A stretch of 64,000 nt of DNA. It comes from a virus. The notes beneath the pieces were generated by a model that worked only from the letters and a program-made list of their open reading frames with translations, was not told where the DNA came from and did not search any database. Position numbers and translations under genes: made by a program. The number at the start of each line of letters is the position of its first letter. Positions within the stretch are counted from its first letter, which is position 1. The DNA is taken from positions 1-64,000 of the IMG/VR virus record IMGVR_UViG_3300006810_000041; one strand, given 5' to 3'. Of the stretch, positions 47,431 through 57,020 are shown in pieces.

Positions 47431-48252
47431 TTATTGTATTTTAGATTTTATATTTAATAAAACCTCTTGATTATCTGAAGATGATAGTGTCTCTCTAACA
47501 TCATCCTCACTGAAACCTAAATTGGTTTCAAAGTAGAAAATTCCTTTTTTAGTACGTTTAAGTACATTTTTCTGAATAGCTGATTTTATGTCAGCAGTCA
47601 GTGATATTTGCTCAGAATCCTGTTTAAGTAACTCTTGAAGTTCCAAAGATAACTCTTTTTTATTAAATATATCCTCAAATCTTACAGTTAAATAATCTTC
47701 ATCCTTATTATCAGTGTTCTCATTCAGTAAAATTAAAATAAGTTGCCTTTTTCTCGCTAAAGAAAGATTTGAAACTTCTTTTATTAAAGAGTTACGACTC
47801 TCTAACTTAGATGCCTTAATCTTATTAGCTGCACTTTCATTAAAAATATAATGAGTTGCTTCTGGCTTGCTTCCAGTATTCATCTCTTCTTCACTTTTAT
47901 AAATATAATTGTTTACCAATAAATACTTATATTTCACGAAGTCAATTTGATTTTTGCCTGGATACAGAAAGATTGGACTATTGCTTAATTCTACCTTTAC
48001 GATTTGACTTTCCCAGAATGGGTGACTTACACCTCGCCTATAAGTTGAATCTAAATCATATGGAAAACCATCTGAGTGTAATTTTTCAACTTCCTCTTGA
48101 GTAAGCCCTGTTGCATATTTAAGTGTAACAGGGTTTACAAAAGGGGCTAATATGTGAGCCTGAGAAAAGTATTCCAAGTTTTCGGAAAAACTTTTTATAC
48201 CATCTCTTCCTGGTATTGGTCTGATTTCTATTTTTAAATCTTTATCTACCAT
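47431..48252 (-). CDS. Conserved protein following the MCP (273 aa)
   Basis: The N-terminus KIEIRPIPGRDGIKSFSENL precedes a domain with PFVNPVTLKYATGLTQEEVEKL and GFPYDLDSTYRRGVSHPFWES. The central and C-terminal parts are helical and charged, with LARKRQLILILLNE. In crAss-like genomes a conserved unknown protein of this size follows the MCP and is probably a capsid or assembly component. It starts 14 nt after the MCP stop. No enzymatic motif. Confidence 0.65.
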   Translation of the reverse strand: MVDKDLKIEIRPIPGRDGIKSFSENLEYFSQAHILAPFVNPVTLKYATGLTQEEVEKLHSDGFPYDLDSTYRRGVSHPFWESQIVKVELSNSPIFLYPGKNQIDFVKYKYLLVNNYIYKSEEEMNTGSKPEATHYIFNESAANKIKASKLESRNSLIKEVSNLSLARKRQLILILLNENTDNKDEDYLTVRFEDIFNKKELSLELQELLKQDSEQISLTADIKSAIQKNVLKRTKKGIFYFETNLGFSEDDVRETLSSSDNQEVLLNIKSKIQ

Positions 48253-48266
48253 TGCTCTATCTTATT

Positions 48267-49748
48267 TTATTCGTTAACAGTTTTCACTAATTCACCAGTT
48301 ACAGTTGAATCTGTGATTTCTATTCCAATACTATCTGAGATATGTACTTCATAGTAATCACCTGAATGTGTTGCTCTGTCTCCAGTGCTAACTCCACCTG
48401 GTCCAACTCGACCTAAAGTTCGTGTGCTACCATAAACTTTATTCTTACGAACAAGTTTGATGTTGTCTTTAGATAAGCTATCACCATTTCCACCAGTTAC
48501 ATCAAGGATTGTAACCCTTTGTGACTGTAAAGGCACACCTGTAAGTGGGTCAATATCTCGGTGAATAGACTTATCATCATTCATAGCATTGTGAACTAAC
48601 TTAAATGCTCCACCATTAGGTAGGTCATAAGTTACAAACTGATATCCAGTACGCAATGAGTTGTTATGAACTCCTTGAGCACCTTTAATGAATGTAGAAC
48701 TTTCTCGGATAATAGCTTTACTACCTGTCCAAGTATCAAGAGCTTTAGAGAAATCTTTCATTCCATAATGTCCAGATAATCCTACTACCTCTCCTAAATC
48801 TCCTGGATTTATTCGAGAGTACACAATTCTATCAAAAAATGCTTCAATTAGTTCAGCAGACATTGTAGTAAATCGTTCTACATTTCCACCAAAACTAATT
48901 TGCTGTTCCATACCAGCACCAGGGTTGATTGGATATCCTGAATCAGGGTCAATCAAAGGTTGGTCACCAAGACGAGAATAAAGAGCATATGTTGCCATCT
49001 CTTTGTTCATTGCCATGTAGTAATCAGCCTCTTGCTTATCCATCCATGATTTACGAACTTTTCCATCATCATCTTGGAAAGCAATTTCAACTACTGCTTG
49101 AGCAGCAAAATCAGTCACTTTATACTCCTTACGAAGTTTAACAAGTGAGTTCTTGTACTCAACATTAGTGTAATTCTCAGTGTGTGAACCACTTTCAGCA
49201 GCTTCACCACGCATATTAAACATACGAGTCCACTTGGTTCCTGGCTTTAAATATTTAGGGTTCAAGAAATGCTCTGCACCTTCAGTATAAACTTGAAGAG
49301 TATATATAAATCCTCTTGTTCCCTCTGCTTTTTTGTCCTTAACTACACATACTTGTGATTTGTCAGAAGAACCTGGTCCAATTGATTCACCAATTGTAAA
49401 TAAGTCAACATCTACTAAAATAGTGATATTTTGACGATACTTACCTGGGGTTGAGCCAACAGTTCTGTTTTCAAGGATAGTCATAGGACGATACCCTTTT
49501 ACTTTCATTTTCCATGACCAGTTTAGGTCATCGATGTACTTAGTTTTCCCTAAACCAAAGATACCTTCTAAAACATTTCCATTGGAAAGGTTAAGACTGT
49601 TAGTTTTTGAAGCAAAGATTGCTCTTGTTGGAGCTTCAAATACTGTTGGTTTAATTGCTAATTGGTTACTCCAATGGTTCAAGTCTGTCATTTTTGTAGA
49701 ATTGAACTTTGCTTGTCGCACCTGCAATTTGTTAATTTGTGTTGCCAT
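48267..49748 (-). CDS. Major capsid protein
   Basis: 493 aa, starting MATQINKLQVRQAKFNSTKM. It is located after portal and scaffold as in all Crassvirales. Seen: an N-terminal arm, a beta-rich domain (GIFGLGKTKYIDDLNWSWKM, TILVDVDLFTIGESIGPG), a long helical segment around 220-260 (KQEADYYMAMNKEMATYALYS) fitting the HK97-fold spine helix, and a beta-rich C-terminus. Its more G+C-rich, C-ending codons compared with flanking genes suggest high expression. Expected role: shell of the icosahedral head. The GroEL/ES pair is a plausible folding partner (inference). Confidence 0.85.
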   Translation of the reverse strand: MATQINKLQVRQAKFNSTKMTDLNHWSNQLAIKPTVFEAPTRAIFASKTNSLNLSNGNVLEGIFGLGKTKYIDDLNWSWKMKVKGYRPMTILENRTVGSTPGKYRQNITILVDVDLFTIGESIGPGSSDKSQVCVVKDKKAEGTRGFIYTLQVYTEGAEHFLNPKYLKPGTKWTRMFNMRGEAAESGSHTENYTNVEYKNSLVKLRKEYKVTDFAAQAVVEIAFQDDDGKVRKSWMDKQEADYYMAMNKEMATYALYSRLGDQPLIDPDSGYPINPGAGMEQQISFGGNVERFTTMSAELIEAFFDRIVYSRINPGDLGEVVGLSGHYGMKDFSKALDTWTGSKAIIRESSTFIKGAQGVHNNSLRTGYQFVTYDLPNGGAFKLVHNAMNDDKSIHRDIDPLTGVPLQSQRVTILDVTGGNGDSLSKDNIKLVRKNKVYGSTRTLGRVGPGGVSTGDRATHSGDYYEVHISDSIGIEITDSTVTGELVKTVNE

Positions 49749-49764
49749 AAATTATTGTTTTTGT

Positions 49765-50946
49765 TTAATTAAAATAATCAGCTAAAGGTCTGTTCTGTCT
49801 TTTAGACACACCCCCTGATTGTGATATAACACTCTTTTTACTTCGCCTAACATTATCTCTAACCTTCTTTACTACCTTTGTTTCTGTATCTAATTTGATT
49901 TCCTCAAAATTTAGTTCCCCATCTTCTGTGGCTGATTTCAATAGTTTAGCCATTTGGACTGAACCAGTAGGACTGTTTAAAACTCTCATTAAGTCTTTTT
50001 GCATTTTGGTAATCTGATTACCATTCTGCATCTTGACTATTCTATCAGACATATAGTCTGGTAGTTGTCTTTTATCAGAAGGAGAAATAGAGAATCCATT
50101 TATCTCTTCTGTCTCTTTAAGAAAAGTTGACACTTTGCCTTTAAGGGCTCGTCTATCTTCTTTATCTTGAAGTTTCTTTTGTTCTTGTGATTTGAGGATA
50201 GCTTTTTCTTCCTCTTGTCTTTTCTTTACAAACTTATTAAAGTGTGTTTCAGAATGTTTTTTCATTCTACCTGAATCTTTAAGGAATTCAATTTGAGCAT
50301 TGATATATTCATCATCATACCCTTCTCCTTTTAATCCATGGCGAATTGCTAATTCTTGATTGGCTTCATCTTCTAAATCAAGATTTGTACTTAGTCCTCT
50401 CTCATTATTTAAGGACACAGCATTTAAAAATTCATTGATGTCACCTCCATTAAGTGCAAATTTGTTAATCTCCTTAACAACATCTGGTAAACCATCAAAT
50501 AAAGTTTCAAGTCTTTGCTCAAAAATTTCTCCTTCAATAGTGTCTTCCAATATTTCAGCAGCTCTTTCTTCTGTCAAAATTTCATTTTCTTCTAACTCAT
50601 ACTGAATTAGACCTTTTTCTTTCAGTAGGTTTAGGGCTTCAATAGAAGGACCTTCCTCTGTTTCAGTTCCAGAACCTGATGAAGATTCATCAGCTCCATT
50701 TTCTTTAGGTTTCCGAGAATCTTCAAATTCATCTTCTTCCTCTTCTTCATTTTCAGCAGCATCAAACAAACTTTCTTCTTGCTCTTGCTCCTCTTCCCCT
50801 TCCTTACTAAAATCTTCAGGTTTAGGAGGGTTTTGTGTTTTATCTTCTTCAGGTGTTTCATCTCCATCATTGACAGCAAAAAAGTCTATGTCTGTCATTT
50901 CGGAGTCATCAAAACCATCAAAAGTGTTATTATCTTCGTTAATCAT
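49765..50946 (-). CDS. Candidate capsid scaffold protein
   Basis: 393 aa between portal and MCP, the usual scaffold place. Residues 1-110 are extremely acidic and low-complexity (runs such as EEEQEQEESLFDAAENEEEE), the middle is helical, and the C-terminus is basic (RDNVRRSKKSVISQ, then VSKRQNRPLADYF), as in scaffolds whose basic tail contacts the capsid protein. No protease motif is present. A TATATTTG promoter element stands 4 nt before the ATG at 50946. Confidence 0.65.
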   Translation of the reverse strand: MINEDNNTFDGFDDSEMTDIDFFAVNDGDETPEEDKTQNPPKPEDFSKEGEEEQEQEESLFDAAENEEEEEDEFEDSRKPKENGADESSSGSGTETEEGPSIEALNLLKEKGLIQYELEENEILTEERAAEILEDTIEGEIFEQRLETLFDGLPDVVKEINKFALNGGDINEFLNAVSLNNERGLSTNLDLEDEANQELAIRHGLKGEGYDDEYINAQIEFLKDSGRMKKHSETHFNKFVKKRQEEEKAILKSQEQKKLQDKEDRRALKGKVSTFLKETEEINGFSISPSDKRQLPDYMSDRIVKMQNGNQITKMQKDLMRVLNSPTGSVQMAKLLKSATEDGELNFEEIKLDTETKVVKKVRDNVRRSKKSVISQSGGVSKRQNRPLADYFN

Positions 50947-50950
50947 TGTG

Positions 50951-50958
50951 CAAATATA
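50951..50958 (-). promoter_or_regulatory. Promoter -7 element TATATTTG before scaffold-MCP genes
   Basis: Minus-strand sequence TATATTTGCACAATG: the -7 box ends 4 nt before the ATG of the scaffold gene, so a transcript starting from it would have almost no leader. It lies in a 78-bp gap. No TTG is found at the expected -33 place, only AT-rich DNA. It would allow high capsid gene expression separate from portal/TerL. Confidence 0.5.
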
Positions 50959-51024
50959 AAATAAATATTAATAATAATTCACATAAAAGTGAAAAATTTT
51001 CAATTAGTGTGTAATAGCTATTTT

Positions 51025-53430
51025 TTATTTAGAGGTCTTTTTAAGTTTTTTGTTCTCTAAAGCCATCTTATCTTCATGCTCTTTTTTTAGTTGATTTAGT
51101 TTCTCTCTGTCTAATTGATTCTTACCACGCTTAATCTCAGCATCTACGCCATTTCTTGCTATTTCAAGATAGTCATTTACACCATCATTATCAGCATCAG
51201 CATCAGGATTAAAAGACATTCCTGTAAGAGCTGATTGAGCAATAACAGTTTTACGTCTTTCTTTTTCCTTAAGAACAATAAGTTCTTTCTCATTCTCATG
51301 TTCTTTTTCTAAACCTTTTTGTTTTATCAATTCAAGTTCTTTAGCTTGTTTACCTCTATTAGCTTCAATGGCTGCATCTTCAGCTTTTCTGTCCTTCTCA
51401 GCTACTTTAAGAGTCTCTTCAGCTTCAATGATACCTTCTTGTCTAATTACAGATAAGATGTCAGAGAGTTCAGCTTTTTGATTCTGCATGGCTGCATGAG
51501 CAAGTTGTCTGATTGTTTGCATAGCCTCTTCTGCTTTTGTTGAATTAGCTACAAATAAACCTATGGTAGAATTATCAAGTAGATTGACATCCAGTTCTAA
51601 CATTTTAATAGACATATCATCTAAAGGGTATGAAAGCTTTACAGCCTTTTTACCTGAGTATGCAATTTTAGCTGTCTCAATTAGAGCAGTAAGAACATTC
51701 TTTTTAAATGAGTTATGAATATCAAAATAAGGTTCAAGTATGTTTGAAGTTTGTATTAAGTTTTGTCTGTTATTACCCACAGAATCACCAGGTCCAGCCT
51801 GACCTTCAACAGCTTCTGTAATCCCTAAGGATGCTCCAGCTTGTCTTTTCAGGTATTCAGCAAATTCGATATACTTTCCAATATCTGAGGCTAAAGATAA
51901 ATCAATAGTTTTAGCCATCGTATTAACATCAGAATATCCTGTGCCTTCTTCATTTGGGTCAAACCACATAAAAGGAGAACTTTCAAAAAAGTACTGCCAT
52001 TTATCTATATCAATTCCTGCACTGTCTGGGATAGCATTAATGTTCATCATTACTTTCTTCCCTTTATCAGAGGCTAAAAGTAATTCTAATCGATACATAA
52101 GTATATTATAGTAGTACTGATACACTTTTAATCTGTCCATAGGAGCAGTAGGAACTGAATTCATATCATCAACATATACTCCAATATAAGGAAATTTACA
52201 TTGACGAAGATTGTCTATATCTTTAAATTGTCCTGGTATTGGTCTCATATTCACATAGATAGGGTCTTCAACCACTATTTTCCATGTTTCATAAGCCTCA
52301 GGTAACCAATCATATTCAATACTTACATCTCCAGCAGCAGGATTCAATCTATATTTCTCATCTACTATCATCATCTGCTCTTTACCATTTTTATCTTTGT
52401 AGGTAAGGAAAGCAAGTTTTCTTAAAGACTTCCATAAAGTGTGTACTACCCTAACATTAGAGTAGTCTTTATACTCTCCATCCATTTCATCATTTCTGTC
52501 TGCTATATCAAATAAGTCTTCTGCAGAGTTGTCACTAATATAAGAAGCATAAATTCTATCCATCTCAGCATCTGTGAGTTCATCTCCAAAGTACTGTATA
52601 ATTTCAGAAGGGGTCATTCTATATTCAACAGAAACAGATTCTCCATCTTCTATAAAAGGAGATATGGTAGCTCTTTTAGCATTGACATCTAAAGAGTTGA
52701 TGTTCCACACTTGAGGTTCATCATTTAAAATACCAACATACATTATCTCTTTGGCTGATAAGCTAAGATGCTTAAATGCCTCATTAAATTTTCTTCGTAT
52801 ATCAGTCTTATATATAAGGTACTCAAGTAGCTGGTGGCTCATCACCTCAGCAGGGTCTTGATGTTCCCTCTCCATATATTTTTTAGTTTCCTCAGGTGTC
52901 TGTGCATCCAAGGCATCTTTTATTTGTTGTTGTATTTGAATTTTTTCTTCTTCACTAAGCTCTTTCCCTTTATTAGCCTGGGCTGCTTCCATCTCAAGTT
53001 TTTGTTTGATTGGTCCAAGCATCTCAGCAATAACAAAGTCTCTAATTTTACCAAATTCAACTTGTTCTTTTCTTGTAGTGGCTTCAGGGTTTGTAGCAAT
53101 AGTTCTCCAAGAGAAAGGTCTCTTCATCTCCATTCCAAGTAAAGCTTTTATTTTACCAGAGGAAATATCTCGGTTAACCATGGTAGCAGGCAATTCACCT
53201 GATTCAGCACCAAAGGGCTTACACACATATTCAAAATCTTTAAGGTCTAAACGATTATTGAAAAGGTGATAGTTCACCTGCATTCTCTTATAGTCAGATA
53301 CCTGTCCATAAGATTCTCTTAAACTGTTGTGGTCAGCATCTAGTTCATCTGCCTTCTCTTTATACCACTGTTTTTTATTGGCATTCTTTTGTTGAGTGCT
53401 TAGCCTTTCATTCTTTTTAATCTTATCCAT
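51025..53430 (-). CDS. Portal protein
   Basis: 801 aa. The N-terminal helical region is followed by NYHLFNNRLDLKDFEYVCKPFG (53-74) and GELPATMVNRDISSGKIKALLGMEMKRPF, the conserved opening of crAss-like portals. A long helical C-terminal part (about 640-800, with KDRKAEDAAIEANRGKQAKELELIKQ) would form the barrel or crown. The protein forms the dodecameric DNA channel at one capsid vertex and docks the terminase. It lies directly after TerL. The 801-aa length fits the large portals of this group. Confidence 0.87.
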   Translation of the reverse strand: MDKIKKNERLSTQQKNANKKQWYKEKADELDADHNSLRESYGQVSDYKRMQVNYHLFNNRLDLKDFEYVCKPFGAESGELPATMVNRDISSGKIKALLGMEMKRPFSWRTIATNPEATTRKEQVEFGKIRDFVIAEMLGPIKQKLEMEAAQANKGKELSEEEKIQIQQQIKDALDAQTPEETKKYMEREHQDPAEVMSHQLLEYLIYKTDIRRKFNEAFKHLSLSAKEIMYVGILNDEPQVWNINSLDVNAKRATISPFIEDGESVSVEYRMTPSEIIQYFGDELTDAEMDRIYASYISDNSAEDLFDIADRNDEMDGEYKDYSNVRVVHTLWKSLRKLAFLTYKDKNGKEQMMIVDEKYRLNPAAGDVSIEYDWLPEAYETWKIVVEDPIYVNMRPIPGQFKDIDNLRQCKFPYIGVYVDDMNSVPTAPMDRLKVYQYYYNILMYRLELLLASDKGKKVMMNINAIPDSAGIDIDKWQYFFESSPFMWFDPNEEGTGYSDVNTMAKTIDLSLASDIGKYIEFAEYLKRQAGASLGITEAVEGQAGPGDSVGNNRQNLIQTSNILEPYFDIHNSFKKNVLTALIETAKIAYSGKKAVKLSYPLDDMSIKMLELDVNLLDNSTIGLFVANSTKAEEAMQTIRQLAHAAMQNQKAELSDILSVIRQEGIIEAEETLKVAEKDRKAEDAAIEANRGKQAKELELIKQKGLEKEHENEKELIVLKEKERRKTVIAQSALTGMSFNPDADADNDGVNDYLEIARNGVDAEIKRGKNQLDREKLNQLKKEHEDKMALENKKLKKTSK

Positions 53431-53443
53431 ATTATTATTTTTG

Positions 53444-53451
53444 CAAAGTTA
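53444..53451 (-). promoter_or_regulatory. Promoter -7 element TAACTTTG before the portal gene
   Basis: Minus-strand TAACTTTGCAAAAATAATAATATG: the box overlaps the TerL stop codon and ends 13 nt before the portal ATG. It matches TAnnTTTG with C in the third position, like the plus-strand site at 61997. A convincing -33 TTG is not seen, since that region is TerL coding sequence. Confidence 0.4.
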
Positions 53452-55614
53452 GTTCTTTTTATACATATTTTGTATGTTTTCTAAAAGTTTTTTTGCAGTA
53501 TTGTTTTCTTTACCACTTCCATATGATTTATCAAGTACCTCTTCTTGTACTTGAAACATACACATAAACAAACTTGACACTGCATCAAAGTTTCCAGTTC
53601 TATTATAAGCTATCAGTTCTTCTAATAGTCTAATAGAATATATTTTATCTATAACTGTAATGGCATTTCCATTTTCGTCATAATCATAAACAGTTAATAA
53701 CCATTCTTTAACATACCTTTCACCAGCATCTTTAAGTTGGTTATTCATGTGACACCCAAAAATCCTAGCTACTTTGGAATTTTTAATATTCTTACTAATA
53801 ACTCTATCAGGTTGAGCTGCCAACAAATATAGTCTTTTTATTCTTTGAAAATAAGTTTTTACACCAGTAACTTCATTTTCATACATAATTTTTGTTCCAT
53901 ATAGGTCAGCAAACATCTCTGCAATTCTATCTATATCAGTTGGTGTTTCTAATCTACCTATATATTCTGCCACTATAATGTCATAGTGTTCAGTGCCTCT
54001 ATGCTTACTCTTATAAACTGTAATAGAAGCTAAAGATGTCCCTGAATCTTGTCTAACAGGGTCATAACCAATTTTATATAATCCTGGTGGTGGTTCTGCA
54101 ATAGGTTGTTCATAAATAACAGGACATCCTCTTTTGTCAGTGGGAACATTATAATAACTTGTGATTGGGTTTGCTGTACCATCTAAGATTGGTTCTGCCA
54201 CAACTTTACCATCTTTGTAATACATATTAACAGGAGTACCTTTACTTTGTTGCCACCCTTTACCTTTAACTTTCTGCAGTTGCCTTTTTAATTCAAGTAT
54301 TGGAAAGTTATTAACAGATACAGCAGCAAATGCTTCCCCTGGTCCAAGAGGTTTTTCTTGCATTCTCTTTTGAATCTCTGTTGAGGTGGCTCCATGGTCA
54401 ATTAGTTTCTGCCTTGTTAATAACTCTAATTTTTTAGCTCCTTCTTTATCTGAATTTCCATTTTCATCATAAAAGCCTTCCATATTCCAATTGATAGGGT
54501 GGAAAAATCCAACAGTTAAATCTAAACTATCTTCATCCCAAACATTTACAAATGGAAGTAAATCAAAAGCTTGAGGTCTTCCAAACATATCAGCATAATC
54601 TGCTGTTCCACCTGACATATCTCCAGAAGTACCAAATATTGTAATCATTCCTGTTTTGATTGCCCCTGCCATTACACAATCTTCAGTTGCCTTGTATGAA
54701 TCTTTTAATAGACCAGGTGTACCAAAGGCTCCAGATTCTTCAAAGAAAACTTCTTCAGCATCTTTACCCCTGGCAGCATCAGCATTATCTTTAAATGTTA
54801 AAGCTAAAATCTCAGATTTAAAACCTTTCTCTAACTTAATTCCATTTTTATATTGTATGTATGAAGCTCTAATGAGTCCTGAACCTAACCTATCAATAAC
54901 ATCAGAAGGCATTGCCCATCCTGTGTTTTCATTAATAAAGTTTATGTTCTTATAAGCCATACCAAAAATACCATTTGGATAGAGGTATTTCTTATCGTGA
55001 GCTCCAAAAATTGTTAGCTTATTAGGTTTTGTAAAATAGTTGTTTGAACCAATAGCAGCAGCTTTTAAGGAATACCCTTTCCTCCTACTCTTACCTACAA
55101 TAAGATTCCATCCTCCATATAAGTAGTCTGGCTCAATAGTTACATACAGGTTTAAGCTCTCAAACAATTCTTTTGCTTTAAGAGCTTTTTCTTTAGTTGG
55201 TAGTTTTAATGTTGCTTCTTTTTCTTCCCCTTTTAATAGAGTATCGATTATACCATATCTAGCTATCTTTCTTACCCAAAAGTAATTATAATCTCCATCC
55301 CAGAAGTCAGGAAAACCCTCTACCTTACTTGCAACATTACCTTTAATCTCTCCTACTTTTTGTATAGGACAATAGTTTAGATAATTATAATGTTCTCCAG
55401 TGATTTTTGCATTACCTACTTCATATCCATCAATAGACCTTGTTCTTTCTCTTTTCCAATAAGATAGCCAATCAGGTGTACCCCAAGGGTCAGAGACATA
55501 ATACTTATGTTTCATGAAGTGTTCTCCAGCTTCTCTAAAGACTTGAGTATTAATCCATGTTCCATCAGCATTCCTAATAGAATCAACCTTGCCTGCTACA
55601 TTATAGTCCTCCAT
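53449..55614 (-). CDS. terL: Terminase large subunit
   Basis: 721 aa. The N-terminal block with DWLSYWKRERTRSIDGYEVGNAKITGEHYNYLN (48-80) is typical of crAss-like TerL. The ATPase site is a divergent Walker A GKSRRKGYS (174-182) with Walker B EEVFFEE (287-293); the coupling segment TIFGTSGDM (325-333) follows. The RNase H-like nuclease starts at YKIGYDP (D518) with later acidic residues near E579. It packages and cuts DNA at the portal. The Walker A lacks the classical GxxxxGK(S/T) but keeps the basic/Ser arrangement used by phages of Bacteroidota. Confidence 0.87.
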   Translation of the reverse strand: MEDYNVAGKVDSIRNADGTWINTQVFREAGEHFMKHKYYVSDPWGTPDWLSYWKRERTRSIDGYEVGNAKITGEHYNYLNYCPIQKVGEIKGNVASKVEGFPDFWDGDYNYFWVRKIARYGIIDTLLKGEEKEATLKLPTKEKALKAKELFESLNLYVTIEPDYLYGGWNLIVGKSRRKGYSLKAAAIGSNNYFTKPNKLTIFGAHDKKYLYPNGIFGMAYKNINFINENTGWAMPSDVIDRLGSGLIRASYIQYKNGIKLEKGFKSEILALTFKDNADAARGKDAEEVFFEESGAFGTPGLLKDSYKATEDCVMAGAIKTGMITIFGTSGDMSGGTADYADMFGRPQAFDLLPFVNVWDEDSLDLTVGFFHPINWNMEGFYDENGNSDKEGAKKLELLTRQKLIDHGATSTEIQKRMQEKPLGPGEAFAAVSVNNFPILELKRQLQKVKGKGWQQSKGTPVNMYYKDGKVVAEPILDGTANPITSYYNVPTDKRGCPVIYEQPIAEPPPGLYKIGYDPVRQDSGTSLASITVYKSKHRGTEHYDIIVAEYIGRLETPTDIDRIAEMFADLYGTKIMYENEVTGVKTYFQRIKRLYLLAAQPDRVISKNIKNSKVARIFGCHMNNQLKDAGERYVKEWLLTVYDYDENGNAITVIDKIYSIRLLEELIAYNRTGNFDAVSSLFMCMFQVQEEVLDKSYGSGKENNTAKKLLENIQNMYKKN

Positions 55615-55615
55615 A

Positions 55616-56191
55616 TTATCTTAAACTTTCTGGGTCAGCAAAGAAAGAAATTTCTTTATTACTTCTGTTTTTTGTTTCTTCATAAAGTTCCTCTTCCACT
55701 TTTTTCTCTAAAGTCTTCAAGTTTCCTAAGACTTTTTCAGTATCATTTAGAGCACTGGTAATGTCTCTAGGCTTATAAACAGGATTGAAGGTTTTTGGAT
55801 TCACTGCTGTTATATCTACTTCATTAAAAAATTCTTGCATCTTCTCAGCAGCCCTTTTTGCAGCCATATAATAGTTATAGGTTGTAGATGCTTCAGACTG
55901 AAATTTTATAAGTTTGTGAATTGCCTGTTTAATCAATTCATCAGGTTTCCAATTCTCTCTGTCTGTAATCACATCTTTAACAACTTTTTCTTCTTTTTGA
56001 TTTTCAGGATACTGTCTATAAGGGTTGCTTTTTTTCATCGAACTCATAAATTCAATATATGCAAACTCCTCTAAAGCATGATACTTCTGCTTAGACTTAT
56101 CTCTTTCCCATATCTCCTTAAAAGGATTAACTAATAGTGTTTCAGTGTTTGGGTACACTGTTTTCTCTGTAACTGTGAATAGGAACGCCAT
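55616..56191 (-). CDS. Hypothetical 191-aa protein upstream of TerL (TerS position)
   Basis: Almost entirely helical and charged (ELIKQAIHKLIKFQSEASTTYNYYMAAKRAAEKMQEFF, then a coiled-coil-like ALNDTEKVLGNLKTLEKKVEEEL). It lies 1 nt upstream of TerL. Small terminase subunits occupy this place and are helical, but no DNA-binding helix-turn-helix is evident here, so the TerS role is only positional inference. Confidence 0.55.
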   Translation of the reverse strand: MAFLFTVTEKTVYPNTETLLVNPFKEIWERDKSKQKYHALEEFAYIEFMSSMKKSNPYRQYPENQKEEKVVKDVITDRENWKPDELIKQAIHKLIKFQSEASTTYNYYMAAKRAAEKMQEFFNEVDITAVNPKTFNPVYKPRDITSALNDTEKVLGNLKTLEKKVEEELYEETKNRSNKEISFFADPESLR

Positions 56192-56773
56192 TTAGAATTC
56201 TTTTATTAAGCAATAACTTACATAACTTTGGTTCTTTACTAAGTCTAAAATCTCATAATATCTCCCTACATTATTTATCACCTGACATCCAACACTCCAA
56301 CCACCAATGAATTTTCTAATTAGTGATAGGTTCTTTGTATAGGTAACTGTGTGGAAATTAACACCTCTAATACCTTCTCTCATTTCTCCCATCTGCTCTA
56401 CTTTAGCATTCTTATTCCAATCTCTGAAATATTTGATAGGACGAATTTGTTTTAGTGCAGGCATCTTACCTCTGTGGTGTCCAAACTTCCATAATCCATG
56501 ATACCACTCATCTGTCTTAACAACTAATACTCCATCTTTACTATATTTTTCATAGTTCTTTAAACCAGTAGTTCCAGCATTAGTTGTTCCTGAAACAACC
56601 ATTATAAATTTCTTACCTTTAAAAAGATAAAACTTATCATCAAATTGGTCATATACATCCTCTTGAGATTGTACACCAAGTATCCAATAATTTGGAGGAA
56701 AGCCCTTAAAAGATTTTAATGAACTTACTCTTTCTAATAATTCTTCATCTGTATAATTTTTTACTTTTGTCAT
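56192..56773 (-). CDS. YkuD-like (L,D-transpeptidase-type) cell-wall protein, possible endolysin
   Basis: 193 aa. H141 in GVNFHTVTY and, 18 residues later, S160-V-G-C163-Q in IGGWSVGCQVIN resemble the HX(14-17)(S/T)xGC motif whose Cys is the nucleophile of L,D-transpeptidases; relatives with SxGCQ occur in phages and Bacteroidota. Upstream, FYLFKGKKFIMVVSGTTNAG is consistent with the beta-rich YkuD core. It could cut or remodel peptidoglycan during lysis or entry. No signal peptide, so export would need the holin. The fold is inferred from few residues. Confidence 0.52.
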   Translation of the reverse strand: MTKVKNYTDEELLERVSSLKSFKGFPPNYWILGVQSQEDVYDQFDDKFYLFKGKKFIMVVSGTTNAGTTGLKNYEKYSKDGVLVVKTDEWYHGLWKFGHHRGKMPALKQIRPIKYFRDWNKNAKVEQMGEMREGIRGVNFHTVTYTKNLSLIRKFIGGWSVGCQVINNVGRYYEILDLVKNQSYVSYCLIKEF

Positions 56774-56795
56774 TTTTTACTTTTTTATATACATA

Positions 56796-57020
56796 TTACC
56801 ATTTATTTATCTTGCATTTTGCACTCTCTGCTTTGACTTTTGCCTTCATGTGACAAGGGCATAAGCTACACCAAAAATTTGTATTTTGTATAAAGTGAGG
56901 GCATGCTTTGCATATCTTCACTCTCTTCTTTTCAAAAGGTGTTTCTACTCCTTTTATTAGGTTTCCATAACCATCATATAAATTTTTAAGTAATCCCATT
57001 TTTCTTAATAAATTTTTCAA
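56796..57020 (-). CDS. Small Cys-rich (zinc-binding-like) protein
   Basis: 74 aa. Ligand candidates: C37-x2-C40 (KICKACPHF), then C51-x2-C54-x-C56-H57 (WCSLCPCHM) and C69, ending KINKW. This is a common phage miniprotein type in which the Cys bind one zinc, with basic surroundings suggesting nucleic acid or protein contact. The start overlaps the 107-aa gene by 35 nt; a later ATG at residue 8 would reduce the overlap. Function unknown. Confidence 0.62.
   Translation of the reverse strand: MKNLLRKMGLLKNLYDGYGNLIKGVETPFEKKRVKICKACPHFIQNTNFWCSLCPCHMKAKVKAESAKCKINKW

Noticed and set aside
49765-50946. Head maturation protease in the scaffold gene
   Set aside because: No Ser-His or other protease motif; the protein is acidic, helical and low-complexity, fitting a plain scaffold.
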